Shown piece after piece: positions 1 through 8,913 of a stretch of 64,000 bases of DNA. A program made the translations under genes and the position numbers. The first letter of the stretch is position 1; the number at the start of each line of letters is the position of its first letter. Location of the stretch: positions 186,001-250,000 of the forward strand of contig CBDFGE010000004.1 of assembly GCA_965247055.1 (NCBI GenBank). Direction: 5' to 3'. The DNA comes from CBDFGE01 sp965247055. Lineage in GTDB: Bacteria; Chloroflexota; Dehalococcoidia; Lucifugimonadales; JAGWBF01. A model generated the notes under the pieces. It saw only the letters and a list, made by a program, of their open reading frames with translations, was not told the DNA's origin and made no database searches.

Positions 1-403
1 GATGACCAGGAATCTGGTTAGTCAGTCCCTATTCCGGGCGCTGAGAGCCAAACGCCCCGCGAGGGGACTGATGCATCACTCTGACCGGGGCTCTCAGTAT
101 TGCTCCCAGGAGTACAGAAATCTTATGGAGCGCTCTGGCCTGAGATCATCCATGAGCGGGAAAGGGAACTGTTTTGATAATGCGCCGATGGAGAGCTTCT
201 GGGGAACACTCAAGCAGGAGCTAGTCCATCACCGTCATTATCGAAGTAGACAGGAAGCAATTCGAGATATTACAGAATATATCGAGATCTTCTATAACAG
301 GCAGCGCCGCCAGGCCAGGCTGGGATTCCTGTCACCTGCGGCCTTTCAACAAAGATTCTATGCAGGATTACTCGCAGCTTGAAAGGTTTGGTGTCCACTA
401 TTG
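1..403 (+). mobile_element. Right part of an IS3-family insertion sequence, cut by the window edge
   Basis: The transposase fragment is followed, about 20 bases after its stop, by the sequence GGTGTCCACTA. Its reverse complement (TAGTGGACACC) resembles the TGGAC-type ends common in IS3 elements. I place the right end near 393-403 by this resemblance only. The left end lies outside the window, so neither the inverted-repeat pair nor a target duplication can be checked. It is a different element from the IS3 copy at 32.3 kb, because the transposase residues differ clearly. Confidence 0.55.
2..382 (+). CDS. IS3-family transposase OrfB, C-terminal part
   Basis: This is the C-terminal part of an rve-type (DDE) integrase-like transposase that cuts and joins IS3 ends. 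The motif HHSDRGSQY carries the second catalytic Asp, and DNAPMESFWGTLKQE carries the catalytic Glu, followed by the usual YNRQRRQARLGFLSPAAF tail. The reading frame is open at the left edge, so the true start and first catalytic Asp are outside the window; the ATG at base 2 is probably internal. The gene ends near the element's right end. The family call is firm; whether the element is intact cannot be judged. Confidence 0.85.
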   Translation: MTRNLVSQSLFRALRAKRPARGLMHHSDRGSQYCSQEYRNLMERSGLRSSMSGKGNCFDNAPMESFWGTLKQELVHHRHYRSRQEAIRDITEYIEIFYNRQRRQARLGFLSPAAFQQRFYAGLLAA

Positions 404-610
404 CCATCCGACCCCATATATGGCCTTGCAACGTGCAACCTTGTCGAGGATAGTTTGAGCGGAGGCATTGCCACACGAAGGGCTTGGGGTCCGCGTTGGC
501 CACTGAATACCTCCCATATGTCAATCGGTTTGAGAGACATTATTAGACTAGCACGCCCTACAGGCCTCTGGCCGGCCTCGTCTCCACGGACCCAGGAGTC
601 CAAAGTTGGG
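404..610. other. Non-coding stretch between IS3 end and NHL gene promoter
   Basis: No convincing gene is seen in roughly 200 bases. Open frames on both strands here lack ribosome-binding sites and recognisable domains. The stretch ends in the promoter for the NHL-repeat gene. Confidence 0.5.
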
Positions 611-639
611 TTGACACGCCTCGGTCGCGTCTCTAAACT
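611..639 (+). promoter_or_regulatory. Sigma70-type promoter for the NHL-repeat gene
   Basis: TTGACA (611-616) and TAAACT (634-639) are separated by exactly 17 bases. Transcription should begin near 646, which is also an in-frame ATG, so either a leaderless start at 646 or the later ATG at 697 could be used. Confidence 0.6.
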
Positions 640-696
640 CGGTAGATGGGACGGGTAGGATTGCACCCGGGCCCGGTTCTCGTCTGGGAAGTAGCG

Positions 697-1698
697 ATGC
701 TTACAAGACACGTTGCCGGTCGCGTCTACAACTATGACTATTGCATCGGCCGCAGGGCTCCGGGGGGAACCGGCTTCTCCTGCTCGGTGGACTTTGCCCT
801 GGGCTCCCAAGGGAGCCTGTACGTCGTGAGCAGAGGCACGGAGTTCGGACCAAGCCAGGGGATAACCAAGTGTACGTTGGAGCAGGAGCTGGTGTGGGAC
901 GACCGGGGCCTGGCCTTCGGTGGAGGCCAGTCGCCCTGGCCCCGCTCGGTGGACGTTGACAGCGACGAGAACGTGTACATCGCCGACGACCACATGAACC
1001 GCATTTCTATATACGACAGGGATGGTGTGCCCCTCAGCAGGTGGGGCGTAGCCGGGTCGGGCGACGGAGAGCTCTCCGGTCCCTCGGGCCTCGCCTTCGA
1101 GAGGAACGGCAACCTATACGTTGTGGACAGTCTCAACCACCGCGTGCAGGTGTTCACGAGAGACGGCAGATTCCTCTTCAAATGGGGCGAACGGGGCAGT
1201 GGCCCCGGCCAGCTCGACATGCCCTGGGGCATCACCATAGACAAGCAGGGCGACGTCTACGTGGCCGACTGGAGGAACGACCGGATACAGAAGTACACCC
1301 CCGAAGGTAACTACCTGGCCACCTTCGGGGCCCTGGAGACCGGTGAAGGGCAGCTGCGACGCCCGTCGGACGTAGCAGTTGACGGCGATGGTGACGTGTA
1401 CGTCGCCGACTGGGGCAACGAGCGCCTCAACATCTACACCGGTGACGGGGAGTACATCACCTCATTTTCGGGGGACGCGGATACCCTGTCGGCGTGGGCC
1501 CAGGCCCATGTGGACGCGAACCCAGACTACCGCAGGGCCCGCAAAAGGGCCGACCTCACCCAGGAGAGGCGGTTCCAGAGGCCGGTGGCGGTGAACGTGG
1601 ACGACCAGGGCAGGATCATGGTGCTCGAGACGGTGCACGGGCGCATGCAGGTGTACGTCAAGGAGCGGGACTTCGTGGACGCCCAGTTCAACCTGTAG
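697..1698 (+). CDS. NHL-repeat beta-propeller protein
   Basis: A 333-residue protein made almost wholly of NHL repeats, recognisable by recurring cores such as GDVYVADWRNDRIQKYTPEG and NLYVVDSLNHRVQVFTRDGRF, giving roughly five or six propeller blades. NHL propellers serve as binding or scaffolding modules; no catalytic function can be inferred. No signal peptide is obvious. A close full-length paralogue sits at 41799-42818, sharing the N-terminal (S/A)GR-Y-Y--C-GR pattern and the C-terminal VYVKE-D-V--QFNL ending. The start at 697 is chosen because it matches the paralogue's start; an upstream in-frame ATG at 646 would add 17 residues and coincide with the predicted transcript start. Confidence 0.85.
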   Translation: MLTRHVAGRVYNYDYCIGRRAPGGTGFSCSVDFALGSQGSLYVVSRGTEFGPSQGITKCTLEQELVWDDRGLAFGGGQSPWPRSVDVDSDENVYIADDHMNRISIYDRDGVPLSRWGVAGSGDGELSGPSGLAFERNGNLYVVDSLNHRVQVFTRDGRFLFKWGERGSGPGQLDMPWGITIDKQGDVYVADWRNDRIQKYTPEGNYLATFGALETGEGQLRRPSDVAVDGDGDVYVADWGNERLNIYTGDGEYITSFSGDADTLSAWAQAHVDANPDYRRARKRADLTQERRFQRPVAVNVDDQGRIMVLETVHGRMQVYVKERDFVDAQFNL

Positions 1699-1776
1699 CG
1701 CCGGCCCCCTCCGACCCCGTTACTCCAACATCGGGTTAGCTAACGTCCGGTCGCGCCGAAGCCCCCGCTGTACCCG

Positions 1777-2513
1777 CTAAGCCGGAGCGGCGGCCAGCGA
1801 CTCCAAGAGCGAGCCCAGGGGCTGCCTGGGCTGGGTTATGCCCAGCCGGCTGAAGGCGGCCCAGATAGTGGCCTGATTGGCGGTCACCACCGGCTTTCCG
1901 GTCCTCTTCTCCATCTCTGCCACTACCTCTAGCGTGCGCCAGGCGGTGCAGGAGCAGAACAGCGCCTCGGCTTCTGGGAGGCACACCTTGCAGGCAAACT
2001 CCAGGGCCGACTCCGGCGGGCGGTCACAGATGCCCTGGGCCCCGGCCACCGACGCCTCCCGCTCCCCTTCGACGTTGAGCACACGGAACCCCGCCGCCTG
2101 GTAATAGCCCAGCAGGCGCTCGTTCTCCCACTGAGGATAGGGAGTGGCAACCGAGATATCGGTCACGCCCAGGTGCCGAAGGGCCTCCGCGACCGCGGGC
2201 GCCGTCGCAACGGCCGGGACCCCCTCAGCCTCCTCCATGAGCCTCAAGATCTCCTCGTCGTATCCCAGACCCCTGTAGAAGCTGCCGGCTGTGCAGACGT
2301 AGGCCACCAGGTCCACCCTGGCCGTCGCCAGGTACCTGGCGGCCTGCTCTACATCGGCGTTCATACGGTCCGTGTTCTCGGGAGTCACCTCGTCGGCCAT
2401 CCACATACGCTGAGAGTGGATGGTCACACCGCCGGGGCCGCCATGGCGAAGTCCGGCTCGGCGGTGGTGTTGGTGGAGGGGACGATCAGCCCAATGCGGG
2501 TCCTGTTGGACAC
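1777..2513 (-). pseudogene. Maleate isomerase/Asp-Glu racemase-like gene with a one-base frameshift
   Basis: Maleate cis-trans isomerase/arylmalonate decarboxylase family of the Asp/Glu racemase superfamily. Both active-site cysteines are visible, in AYVCTAGSF and LFCSCTAWR. The start region lies in another frame: from a GTG at 2513, behind the SD-like GAGGTG, it reads MSNRTRIGLIVPSTNTTAE and on through DFAMAAP, then hits TGA at 2424. The body continues one frame over at GGVTIHSQRMW. Adding one G to the GGGG run near 2432-2436 would restore a normal-length protein. Family members isomerise maleate or decarboxylate malonates; the substrate here is unknown. It has its own promoter at 2593-2621. 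It is either a sequencing/assembly indel or a real inactivation. Confidence 0.8.
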
Positions 2514-2592
2514 GTTGCACCTCGATCATGGATTCAGATCGCACCCCGTGGGCAGGCCCCCGGGCTGGCCCATCGCATGGGGGGTAGGAGCA

Positions 2593-2621
2593 ATTATAGG
2601 TACCGCCGGGGGGCGGGTCAA
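2593..2621 (-). promoter_or_regulatory. Promoter of the maleate-isomerase-like gene
   Basis: Read on the minus strand: TTGACC (2621-2616), 17-base spacer, TATAAT (2598-2593). The predicted start near 2586 leaves a leader of about 73 bases before the GTG at 2513. The position supports the re-assigned upstream start of that gene. Confidence 0.65.
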
Positions 2622-2735
2622 CGTCCTTGACGCCACTTGGAGGCAGCACTACAATTGCCGTGTCCGGCCCGGGCGCCCGGGCACGGGGCGCTTCAAGCGC
2701 GGGCATCGCCCTTATTCAGAGACCGTGTTGTAAGT

Positions 2736-2753
2736 CCACCCGGTCCCGGGTGG
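2736..2753. other. GC-rich hairpin upstream of the first MFS gene
   Basis: CCACCCG and CGGGTGG form a 7-base stem around a 4-base loop, followed on the plus strand by GTAATTT. It lies in the leader region of the MFS gene. It could be a weak terminator or leader structure; the T-run is too short to be sure. Confidence 0.35.
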
Positions 2754-2822
2754 GTAATTTATGTCCGGATGTGGGGACGACCGCCCGGGCAGCCCAGTGT
2801 ACCTTGGGAGGGAAGCTGCTTG

Positions 2823-4151
2823 ATGTTGCAGGTCAGGGATATCGTCGGCCCCCTGAGGCGCGTCAAGGGGATGTACTACGGCTGGTGGCTGGTCGGCGTA
2901 GCCGCCTTGATCCTGACCATGGCAATCGGGCCCTTCTACTATGGGATGGCGGCCTGGTTCCCGGTCCTGGAGCGCCGGTTTCAGTGGAGCCGGTTTCAGC
3001 TGGCCATGGGCTTCTCTCTGACGCGGGTTGAGGGCTCCATCACGGGTCCCGTGGGCGGCCACCTCATTGAGCGGCTGGGGCCCCGAAGAATGGCGCTCAT
3101 CGGCCTCTTGACGGTCGGTGGTGGGTTCCTGCTGTTCAGCCAAATACAGAATCTCTGGCAGTTCTACCTCTCATATCTTATTGTGAGTACCGGCATCGGG
3201 CTGGGCTCCTGGCACACGATGATGACGGTGCTCAACACCTGGTTCATCCGCAGGAGGGCTACCGCCATGTCCATGGCGATAGCGGGCTCCGCTCTGGGTG
3301 GGGTCGTACTGTTGCCCCCGCTGGCCTGGGCCGTGGACCCCGACAAGTTCGGCCTGGAGCGCTGGCGAGACGTGGCTGCGGGCATTGGGATAGTGGTCCT
3401 CATCCTGGCCTTCCCCATCACCCGCCTGGTCCGGAACCGTCCGGAGGACTACGGCCTGAGACCCGACGGCGATCCCGCGCCCGACGATTCAGTGGCGGCC
3501 CAGGTCGGCGACGCCGGGCCGTCGACCTCACAGGAGCTGGATTACACGTTGCGAGAGGCGATGCGCACCCGCAACTTCTGGCTAATCAGCATGGGCCTCG
3601 CTTGCGCTGCTGCCGCGACCACGACGATACAGGTGCATATCGGCCCCATGCTCCACCTGGACCGGGGCTTCTCTTTACAGACGGTAGGTCTGGTGGTGTC
3701 CACCTACATGATCGTCGGCATGGTCTTTAACCTGGTTGGAGGGTACGTTGGCGATCGGGTGTCCGCCCGGCTGACGATTTTCCTGTTCTCGGTGATTCAG
3801 TCGGTGGCCATCGTAGTGCTGCTACTGGGAAAGAGCGTGGCCATCGCTTTCCTCTTCGCAGTGATCATGGGGATAGGCTTCGGAGGCCGCCACCCGCTGA
3901 CCGCATCCATCCGGGGTGTCTACTTCGGGCGCAGGTCCTACGCCAGTATCATGGGCATATCGATGATACCGATGAACATCCTCATGCTCATCCTGCCCGT
4001 CCTCGCCGGCCACCTGTTCGACGTCAGGGGCAGCTATACCATAGCGTTTACCATACTGGCGGTTGTCAGCTTTGCGGGATCGAGCCTGTTCCTGTTCCTG
4101 GGCGAGCCAAAGCCCCCACCGCAGGGTTCCAGCGCCCAAAGGCGGATGTGA
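2823..4151 (+). CDS. MFS transporter (monocarboxylate/oxalate-formate antiporter-like)
   Basis: A 442-residue major facilitator with about 12 hydrophobic segments in two halves, beginning MLQVRDIVGPLRRVKGMYYGWW. The MYYGWWLVG start and the FGGRHPLTASIRG segment in the C-terminal half are typical of the monocarboxylate/oxalate-formate type carriers. It likely imports or exchanges an organic acid across the inner membrane; the substrate is not readable. The start at 2823 is chosen by GGGAGG upstream and by alignment with the paralogue at 6817-8179; in-frame codons further upstream extend into non-conserved sequence. Its neighbour on the other strand is a maleate-isomerase-like gene, which fits dicarboxylate metabolism but does not prove it. 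Confidence 0.85.
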   Translation: MLQVRDIVGPLRRVKGMYYGWWLVGVAALILTMAIGPFYYGMAAWFPVLERRFQWSRFQLAMGFSLTRVEGSITGPVGGHLIERLGPRRMALIGLLTVGGGFLLFSQIQNLWQFYLSYLIVSTGIGLGSWHTMMTVLNTWFIRRRATAMSMAIAGSALGGVVLLPPLAWAVDPDKFGLERWRDVAAGIGIVVLILAFPITRLVRNRPEDYGLRPDGDPAPDDSVAAQVGDAGPSTSQELDYTLREAMRTRNFWLISMGLACAAAATTTIQVHIGPMLHLDRGFSLQTVGLVVSTYMIVGMVFNLVGGYVGDRVSARLTIFLFSVIQSVAIVVLLLGKSVAIAFLFAVIMGIGFGGRHPLTASIRGVYFGRRSYASIMGISMIPMNILMLILPVLAGHLFDVRGSYTIAFTILAVVSFAGSSLFLFLGEPKPPPQGSSAQRRM

Positions 4152-4211
4152 GGGACGACGACATGAGCCCTATAGGAGTGCAGGCGGGCTTCGGGGCGAT
4201 CGGTGTCCGGC

Positions 4212-4628
4212 TCAGTCCGTCACCAGGTACCTGCGCGCGAACTTCCATTCCCTCTCGTGCTGGACGATGGTGTCCTCGTAGACACCGCCTCCGGCCGACT
4301 CTGGGAGATGCCCCGGATCGCCGTTGTAGGACTGGAGGTAGCATCGACCCCGGACACTGCCGTCGGCCAGCTTCTCCAGGTAGATGCTGCCGTTCCAGTG
4401 CCTCCGGTACCTGCCACCCCTACCCGCCTGGTCGTTCCGCTTGTAGGTCGTAAGGTCCTGTCTGCCCTTGACCAGCATGCGGCCCCCGGCAACTTCCATA
4501 ACGCCGTCGGGCGTAAAACACGCCGCGTACTCCTCCGGAGCACCCGTGTCGCTGGAGAGGTTGTAGTAGGCGTAGAGGTTATAGATATCCGCGTATTCCT
4601 GGGCTGTCAGTCTGCCTGATTGGCTCAT
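4212..4628 (-). CDS. SnoaL/NTF2-like small protein
   Basis: A 138-residue protein of the nuclear transport factor 2 fold (SnoaL-like or ring-hydroxylating beta-subunit-like). Features are an N-terminal helix (AQEYADIYNLYAYYNLSSD), a central CFTPDGVMEV strand-turn typical of the family, and a C-terminal WKFARRYL strand. Such proteins are lyases, isomerases, hydrolases or ketosteroid-isomerase-like enzymes, and also accessory subunits; the activity here cannot be assigned. The start at 4628 is fixed by GGGAGG spaced seven bases before ATG. It is transcribed towards the MFS gene at 2823-4151, with 60 bases between the ends. Confidence 0.75.
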   Translation of the reverse strand: MSQSGRLTAQEYADIYNLYAYYNLSSDTGAPEEYAACFTPDGVMEVAGGRMLVKGRQDLTTYKRNDQAGRGGRYRRHWNGSIYLEKLADGSVRGRCYLQSYNGDPGHLPESAGGGVYEDTIVQHEREWKFARRYLVTD

Positions 4629-4859
4629 GGAGACCTCCCCCCTGGGTAACATAGATTTCGTATTGGCCCTTCTCTAGGCCGCCGCGACTCCCCGCCGGTG
4701 CCGTGGATGACAGCCCCAGGATATTCGGGGGCGGTGTTCCGTGTCAACCCGTGCATAGGGACGGCTGGTTCGGACAGGCCGCCCGGCGGTCGGTCGCCTG
4801 CTGTGGGTGTCCACTGGTGGAGCGGGGCGCTCCCTACCCCCTCCCTCAAGGCCGATTGC

Positions 4860-4868
4860 TGCTATACT
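4860..4868 (+). promoter_or_regulatory. Extended -10 promoter element, possible leaderless EamA transcript
   Basis: TGC followed directly by TATACT forms an extended -10 element; no good -35 is seen at the usual distance. Only seven bases separate TATACT from the ATG at 4876, so the transcript would start at or next to the start codon. Confidence 0.45.
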
Positions 4869-4875
4869 CCCTCCC

Positions 4876-5751
4876 ATGACCAACCTCGCTCTGGGACTGG
4901 TGTTGGTATCTGCACTGGCCCACGCCAGCTGGAACTTCCTACTGAAGCGGGCTGCCACCCCGGAGGTGTTCACCTGGTGGCTTCTGGTATCCATCGCCGT
5001 GTTGCTTTGCCCCGTGGGGCTGGTGCTGGCCTGGCGGGCCCCCGTGGAGAATCCGGGATGGTGGTACGTGCTGGGCACGATTCTGTTGCACGTGCTGTAC
5101 TTCGTGTTCCTCGGCCGGAGCTACACCCACGCCGACCTCTCGGTGGTCTATCCCGTGGCGCGAGGCCTCGGCCCGACCCTGGTCCCCGCCTTGGGCTTCC
5201 TGATCCTGGACGAGAAGGTCGCGGCTCTCGCCATAGTAGGCATCGCCGGCGTGGTACTGGGCATATACACCGTGTACTGGTGGGGGCGGATGTCCCAGGT
5301 GTTGCGAGAGCCCTTCAAGCTGCTCACGGAGCGTGGTTCCCGGTACGCGGTGCTCACGGGGCTGGTCATAGCCGCCTATAGCGTGTGGGACAAAGTGGGC
5401 GTCCGTTACGTCAACCCTTTCCTCTACATGTATCTCATGGCGCTGGGCACCTCCATCGCCATGGCCCCATACATGCTTCGGGTGCACGGTAGGGTGGCGG
5501 TCCGGAGCGAGCTGCGCGTGGGCTCGTGGAGCATCGTCACGGCCGGTATGCTGACCTACCTCGCCTACGGCCTTGTGCTCAGGGCCCTGGAGTTCTCCAA
5601 GGTCAGCTACATAGCCCCCTCGAGGGAGGTCGGCATAGTAGTAGGTGTGCTCTTGGGCGTCCTGGTGCTCAAAGAGCCCTTCGGCAGGGGCAGGCTGTTC
5701 GGCTCCTCCCTGATCGTCCTGGGTCTGGGCCTGATCGCCGCGGCCCCTTGA
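4876..5751 (+). CDS. EamA/DMT-family membrane transporter
   Basis: A 291-residue, very hydrophobic protein with about ten membrane segments and two EamA-type repeats (first half around ASWNFLLKRA, second around VWDKVGVRYV). The C-terminal SYIAPSREVGIVVGVLLGVLV region is the usual EamA signature area with a conserved helix and E-P motif (LVLKEPFG). Drug/metabolite-superfamily members export amino acids, nucleosides or other small molecules; the substrate is unknown. The start at 4876 is preferred because it begins the first membrane helix and lies just behind the -10 element; an upstream in-frame start at 4807 would add a poorly conserved tail. Confidence 0.85.
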   Translation: MTNLALGLVLVSALAHASWNFLLKRAATPEVFTWWLLVSIAVLLCPVGLVLAWRAPVENPGWWYVLGTILLHVLYFVFLGRSYTHADLSVVYPVARGLGPTLVPALGFLILDEKVAALAIVGIAGVVLGIYTVYWWGRMSQVLREPFKLLTERGSRYAVLTGLVIAAYSVWDKVGVRYVNPFLYMYLMALGTSIAMAPYMLRVHGRVAVRSELRVGSWSIVTAGMLTYLAYGLVLRALEFSKVSYIAPSREVGIVVGVLLGVLVLKEPFGRGRLFGSSLIVLGLGLIAAAP

Positions 5752-5760
5752 CCAGAGTGT

Positions 5761-5789
5761 TTGCTTCCGTGTCCAAGAGCGCGTACAAT
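5761..5789 (+). promoter_or_regulatory. Sigma70-type promoter for the alpha/beta hydrolase
   Basis: TTGCTT (5761-5766), 17-base spacer, TACAAT (5784-5789). The predicted start near 5796 gives a leader of about 95 bases before the ATG at 5892. Confidence 0.6.
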
Positions 5790-5891
5790 GTCGCCCGTCG
5801 GTAGCTTTTTTCCACTGCCGGAACAGAAGCTGCAGCCCATGCGCGCACTCCGGGGCTGGCCGAGAGTAAAGGGGAAGCGAGGAGGCAAAGT

Positions 5892-6794
5892 ATGGAGCGA
5901 GAGGTCTATTTCTATAGCGATGGACTGAAGATAGCGGGCGTGCTATTCGAGCCGGAAGGGGCCGGGGACGGGACCTGCCCTGGAATAGTGTTGTGCCAGG
6001 GCATGGTGGGAGTAAAGGAGTACTTCAGGTTCCCCCATCTCGCCCGCCGTTATTCCGAGATGGGCTGTGTGGCCCTTATCTGGGACTACCGAGGAGTGGG
6101 CCAGAGCGAGGGAGAGCGGGGGCGGCTGTATCCGGTGGAGCAAGCGGAGGACATTCGTAACGCCTTGACCTACCTCGAGACTCACCCGAAAGTGGACCCG
6201 AAGCGCCTTGCCCTGTTTGGAATGAGCTTCGGGGGCGGCATGGTCCCCTACGTCGCTGGGGTGGACGAGCGGGTCAAGTGTGGCGTCAGCGTGGTGGGCT
6301 GGGGCGACGGGAAGCACTGGATGCGCAGCATACGTCGCCACCACGAATGGCTCAAGGTCCTGGACGACATCGCCGAGGACAGGAAGTCGAGGGTCCTCAC
6401 GGGCAAGTCAAGGTTGCTGGAACCCGGGGAGATACTGGTGGGCGGAGACCCCGCCGCCGAGGCGGCTCGGGACGAACTTCGCAGCAAGATCCCTGGGATG
6501 GAGAACTTCAAGGGCACCCCCTACTCCCTCGCCACGGCGGAAAAGCTGCTGGAATTCAAACCCATGGATGTTGTAGACCGCATCTCTCCCAGGGCGATCC
6601 TGTACATCGTAGCCGAGAAGGATACCGTCACCCCCCCAGAGGATGTGGTCGAGATGTATAACCGGTCCGGGGAGCCGAAGAAGCTCTGGGTGATCCCCGG
6701 GATACCCCACTATGGTGTGTACCATGAGCCGCGGCTAAGCCAGGTGACGAAGATGACCGACGACTGGTTCAGGGAGCACCTCGCCCTGGACTAG
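5892..6794 (+). CDS. Alpha/beta hydrolase (dienelactone hydrolase/acyl-transferase-like)
   Basis: A 300-residue alpha/beta-hydrolase. The nucleophile elbow GMSFGGG puts the catalytic Ser at about residue 112. An acid candidate lies in VAEKDTVTPPEDV and the base His in GIPHYGVYHE near the C-terminus. An RGVGQSEG loop follows strand 4. The layout resembles BAAT/dienelactone-hydrolase-type esterases acting on small esters or acyl compounds in the cytoplasm; no signal peptide is present. The start is well set by GAGGAGG a few bases before ATG. It is followed at 22 bases by an MFS gene on the same strand, suggesting co-transcription of uptake and hydrolysis. Confidence 0.85.
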   Translation: MEREVYFYSDGLKIAGVLFEPEGAGDGTCPGIVLCQGMVGVKEYFRFPHLARRYSEMGCVALIWDYRGVGQSEGERGRLYPVEQAEDIRNALTYLETHPKVDPKRLALFGMSFGGGMVPYVAGVDERVKCGVSVVGWGDGKHWMRSIRRHHEWLKVLDDIAEDRKSRVLTGKSRLLEPGEILVGGDPAAEAARDELRSKIPGMENFKGTPYSLATAEKLLEFKPMDVVDRISPRAILYIVAEKDTVTPPEDVVEMYNRSGEPKKLWVIPGIPHYGVYHEPRLSQVTKMTDDWFREHLALD

Positions 6795-6816
6795 GGGGGG
6801 CCCGGACCACAGGGCT

Positions 6817-8179
6817 ATGGAGCGTGAGGACCCTTTGGCGCACGTAATGGACACCGTAAATCCCTTGAGGCACGTAAAGGGTGTGTTCTACGGCTGGTGG
6901 CTGGTCGGCGTCTCCGGGGTCGTCATGACCGTTGGAGCCGTGCCCCTTTTCTACGGCATGGCGGCCTGGTTCCCGGTGCTGGAGCGGTACTTCGGCTGGA
7001 ACCGGGCGCAGCTGGCCTTGGCATTCTCCTTCACCAGGGCGGAGGGCTCCATATCGGGGCCTCTGGGAGGCTACCTTATCGATAGGGTAGGCTCCCGGCG
7101 AATGGTGCTCATCGGCCTGCTAATCGCGGGAGGGGGCTTCCTGTTCTACGGGCCGGGTGCAGAACCTCTGGCAGTTCTACCTGGCGTTCCTGATCGTGAG
7201 TACTGGCACCGGGGTAGGCTCCTACCTCGCCATGATGACGGTCTTAAACAGCTGGTTCGACCGGAGACGGGCGACTGCTATGTCCCTGGCCATCGCGGGA
7301 ACCGCTGTGGGCGGGATACTGATAGTGCCGGCCCTGGCCTGGTCCATTGACCCGGACAGGTTCGGCCCGGAGCGCTGGCGGGACGTGGCTGCGGGCATCG
7401 GGATAGCGATCCTCATCCTGGCCTTCCCGATTTCCCGTCTGGTGCGCAACCGTCCCGAGGAGTATGGCCTGAGGCCGGATGGCGACAGTGGACCCGTGGT
7501 GATGCCGGAGGTACAGCAGCCCGGTGCCCCGCGCTCAGACCGGCGAGGAGGGGCTCCCGTCTGGCGTCGGGCGATGGGGAGCCGGGCATTCTGGCTGATT
7601 GGCCTGGGCCACGCCTGCCTTGCCAGCGCGACCATCACCATGATGGTTCACATCGGGTCGATGTTGCACATCGACCAGGACCTATCCCTGGGGACCGTGG
7701 GCCTTGTCGTGGCCACCTACACCGGCGTGGGCGCCGTTGTAAACGTTATCGCCGGGTACGTGGGCGACCGCGCGCCCATACGCGTGGTCACCTTCGCGTT
7801 CGGAATGGTCCAGGTGGTGGCCTTCGGTGTCCTCCTCCTGGTCCACGGCGCGGGTATGGCATTCGTCTTTGCCGTACTTCACGGCATCGGATTCGGAGGC
7901 CGCCACCCTCTGACGATGGCCATTCGCGGGACCTATTTCGAACGAAGGGACTTCGCAAGCGTTACGGGTCTCTCCATGCTTCCCGGAAACGCCATGATGT
8001 TCGTCATGCCCGTCTTCGCAGGATACACATATGACATAACCGAGAGCTACACCATACCCCTTATCACCATAGTGGTGTTGACGTTCGCGGGGTCCTGTCT
8101 GTTCCTGCTGCTGGGCAAGCCGCCACAGAGGGGGCCCACCGGCAGCGTCCGCGACGGACTGGGGCATGAGGTAAGTTAA
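6817..8179 (+). pseudogene. MFS transporter, paralogue of the one at 2823, split by a frameshift
   Basis: The first part (from 6817) encodes the MCT-like start VKGVFYGWWLVG through GGGFLFYG; the rest continues one frame over from about 7157 as QNLWQFYLAFLIVSTG to the stop at 8179. In the intact paralogue the same two stretches are joined directly. Removing one base from the GGG at 7150-7152 would read YGRVQNLW and restore a protein of about 450 residues. Both halves keep high similarity to the paralogue throughout (for example FGGRHPLTMAIRGTYF), so any damage is recent or is a sequencing error. The start could also be the ATG at 6847, which fits the paralogue better. Confidence 0.85.
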
Positions 8180-8203
8180 CCCGCTGTGCAGGTTCTTAAG
8201 ACC

Positions 8204-8238
8204 GTCATTCTGAGGGAGCGAAGCGACCGAAGAATAAC
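8204..8238. repeat. REP-like dispersed repeat (half element)
   Basis: GTCATTCTGAGGGAGCGAAG and the following CGACCGAAGAAT match the common bacterial intergenic repeat of type TCATTCTGAGGAGCGAAGCG. A second copy, with its inverted partner, lies at 15742-15863. Only one arm is seen here. Confidence 0.6.
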
Positions 8239-8290
8239 ATGTATCAGATCTAAGTAAACGTAACACCCGTCGTTGGGGTGGGGTACGAAG

Positions 8291-8913
8291 GTGACGAGGC
8301 ATTTCGGATACTACGAAGACTGGAAGTCCGCAGTTCTCGAATGTCCGAACTGCGGATGGAAGGGCACGTTTGAGCAGGGCGCGGTGGAATACTACAGCGA
8401 GCTGATGGACTGCTCTTGTCCAGCTTGTGATTCCCGTTCTGCACCTATGCTCGCCATTGTCTCCTATCCAACGGTTGAGGAGTCGAAAGCCAACTGGGAC
8501 AAGCTGAGCGCGAGCGAGAAGGAGGAAGTCAACGCCCGCACGCGCTTCCAGAGCAAGTGGGAGGCCAGCAGACTAGAGTCGGCGGCCCAGCTTCCGGACC
8601 TGGAAGGTTCATCCTTAACCCTCACGTGGGATTTCGAGAGCAGGGCTATAGCCGTTCGCACTGGGGAACGTTGCCTAACTATGTTACTGTTATCAGGCAC
8701 GGTGAGCGGGAAATATGGCGTGAGGTCGCACTTTTCGAGGGATACCGGAGGTTCCAATATATAATCGAGATTTTGCGCGAGAAATACGGTGCTCGTTTGG
8801 CTGACGTGATGCCGTCCCCCGCGAGCGAACTCTATCTCTGGGGCGACAAGTTCAGCGCACCCGATGTCGTCAAGGAGCTGAGAGCGGAACTCCACAGGTC
8901 GCACCGTACTTGA
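8291..8913 (+). pseudogene. Zinc-ribbon-type hypothetical protein, split by a frameshift
   Basis: The N-terminal part has two Cys pairs, CPNCGWKG and CSCPACDS, spaced like a zinc ribbon, then a conserved LPDLEGSSLTLTWDFE segment. The C-terminal part continues in another frame as NYVTVIRHGEREIWRE and ASELYLWGDKFSAP, ending at 8913. Both halves read like pieces of one protein, so a one-base indel probably lies between about 8630 and 8680 (a GGGG run is at 8663-8666). The function is unknown. The start is uncertain: GTG at 8291 precedes THR-FGYYEDW, but no clear ribosome-binding site is seen. Confidence 0.6.

Noticed and set aside
2424..2426. TGA in the maleate-isomerase-like gene as a possible selenocysteine codon
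   Set aside because: The homologous sequence resumes in a different frame, so it is a frameshift and not a recoded UGA.
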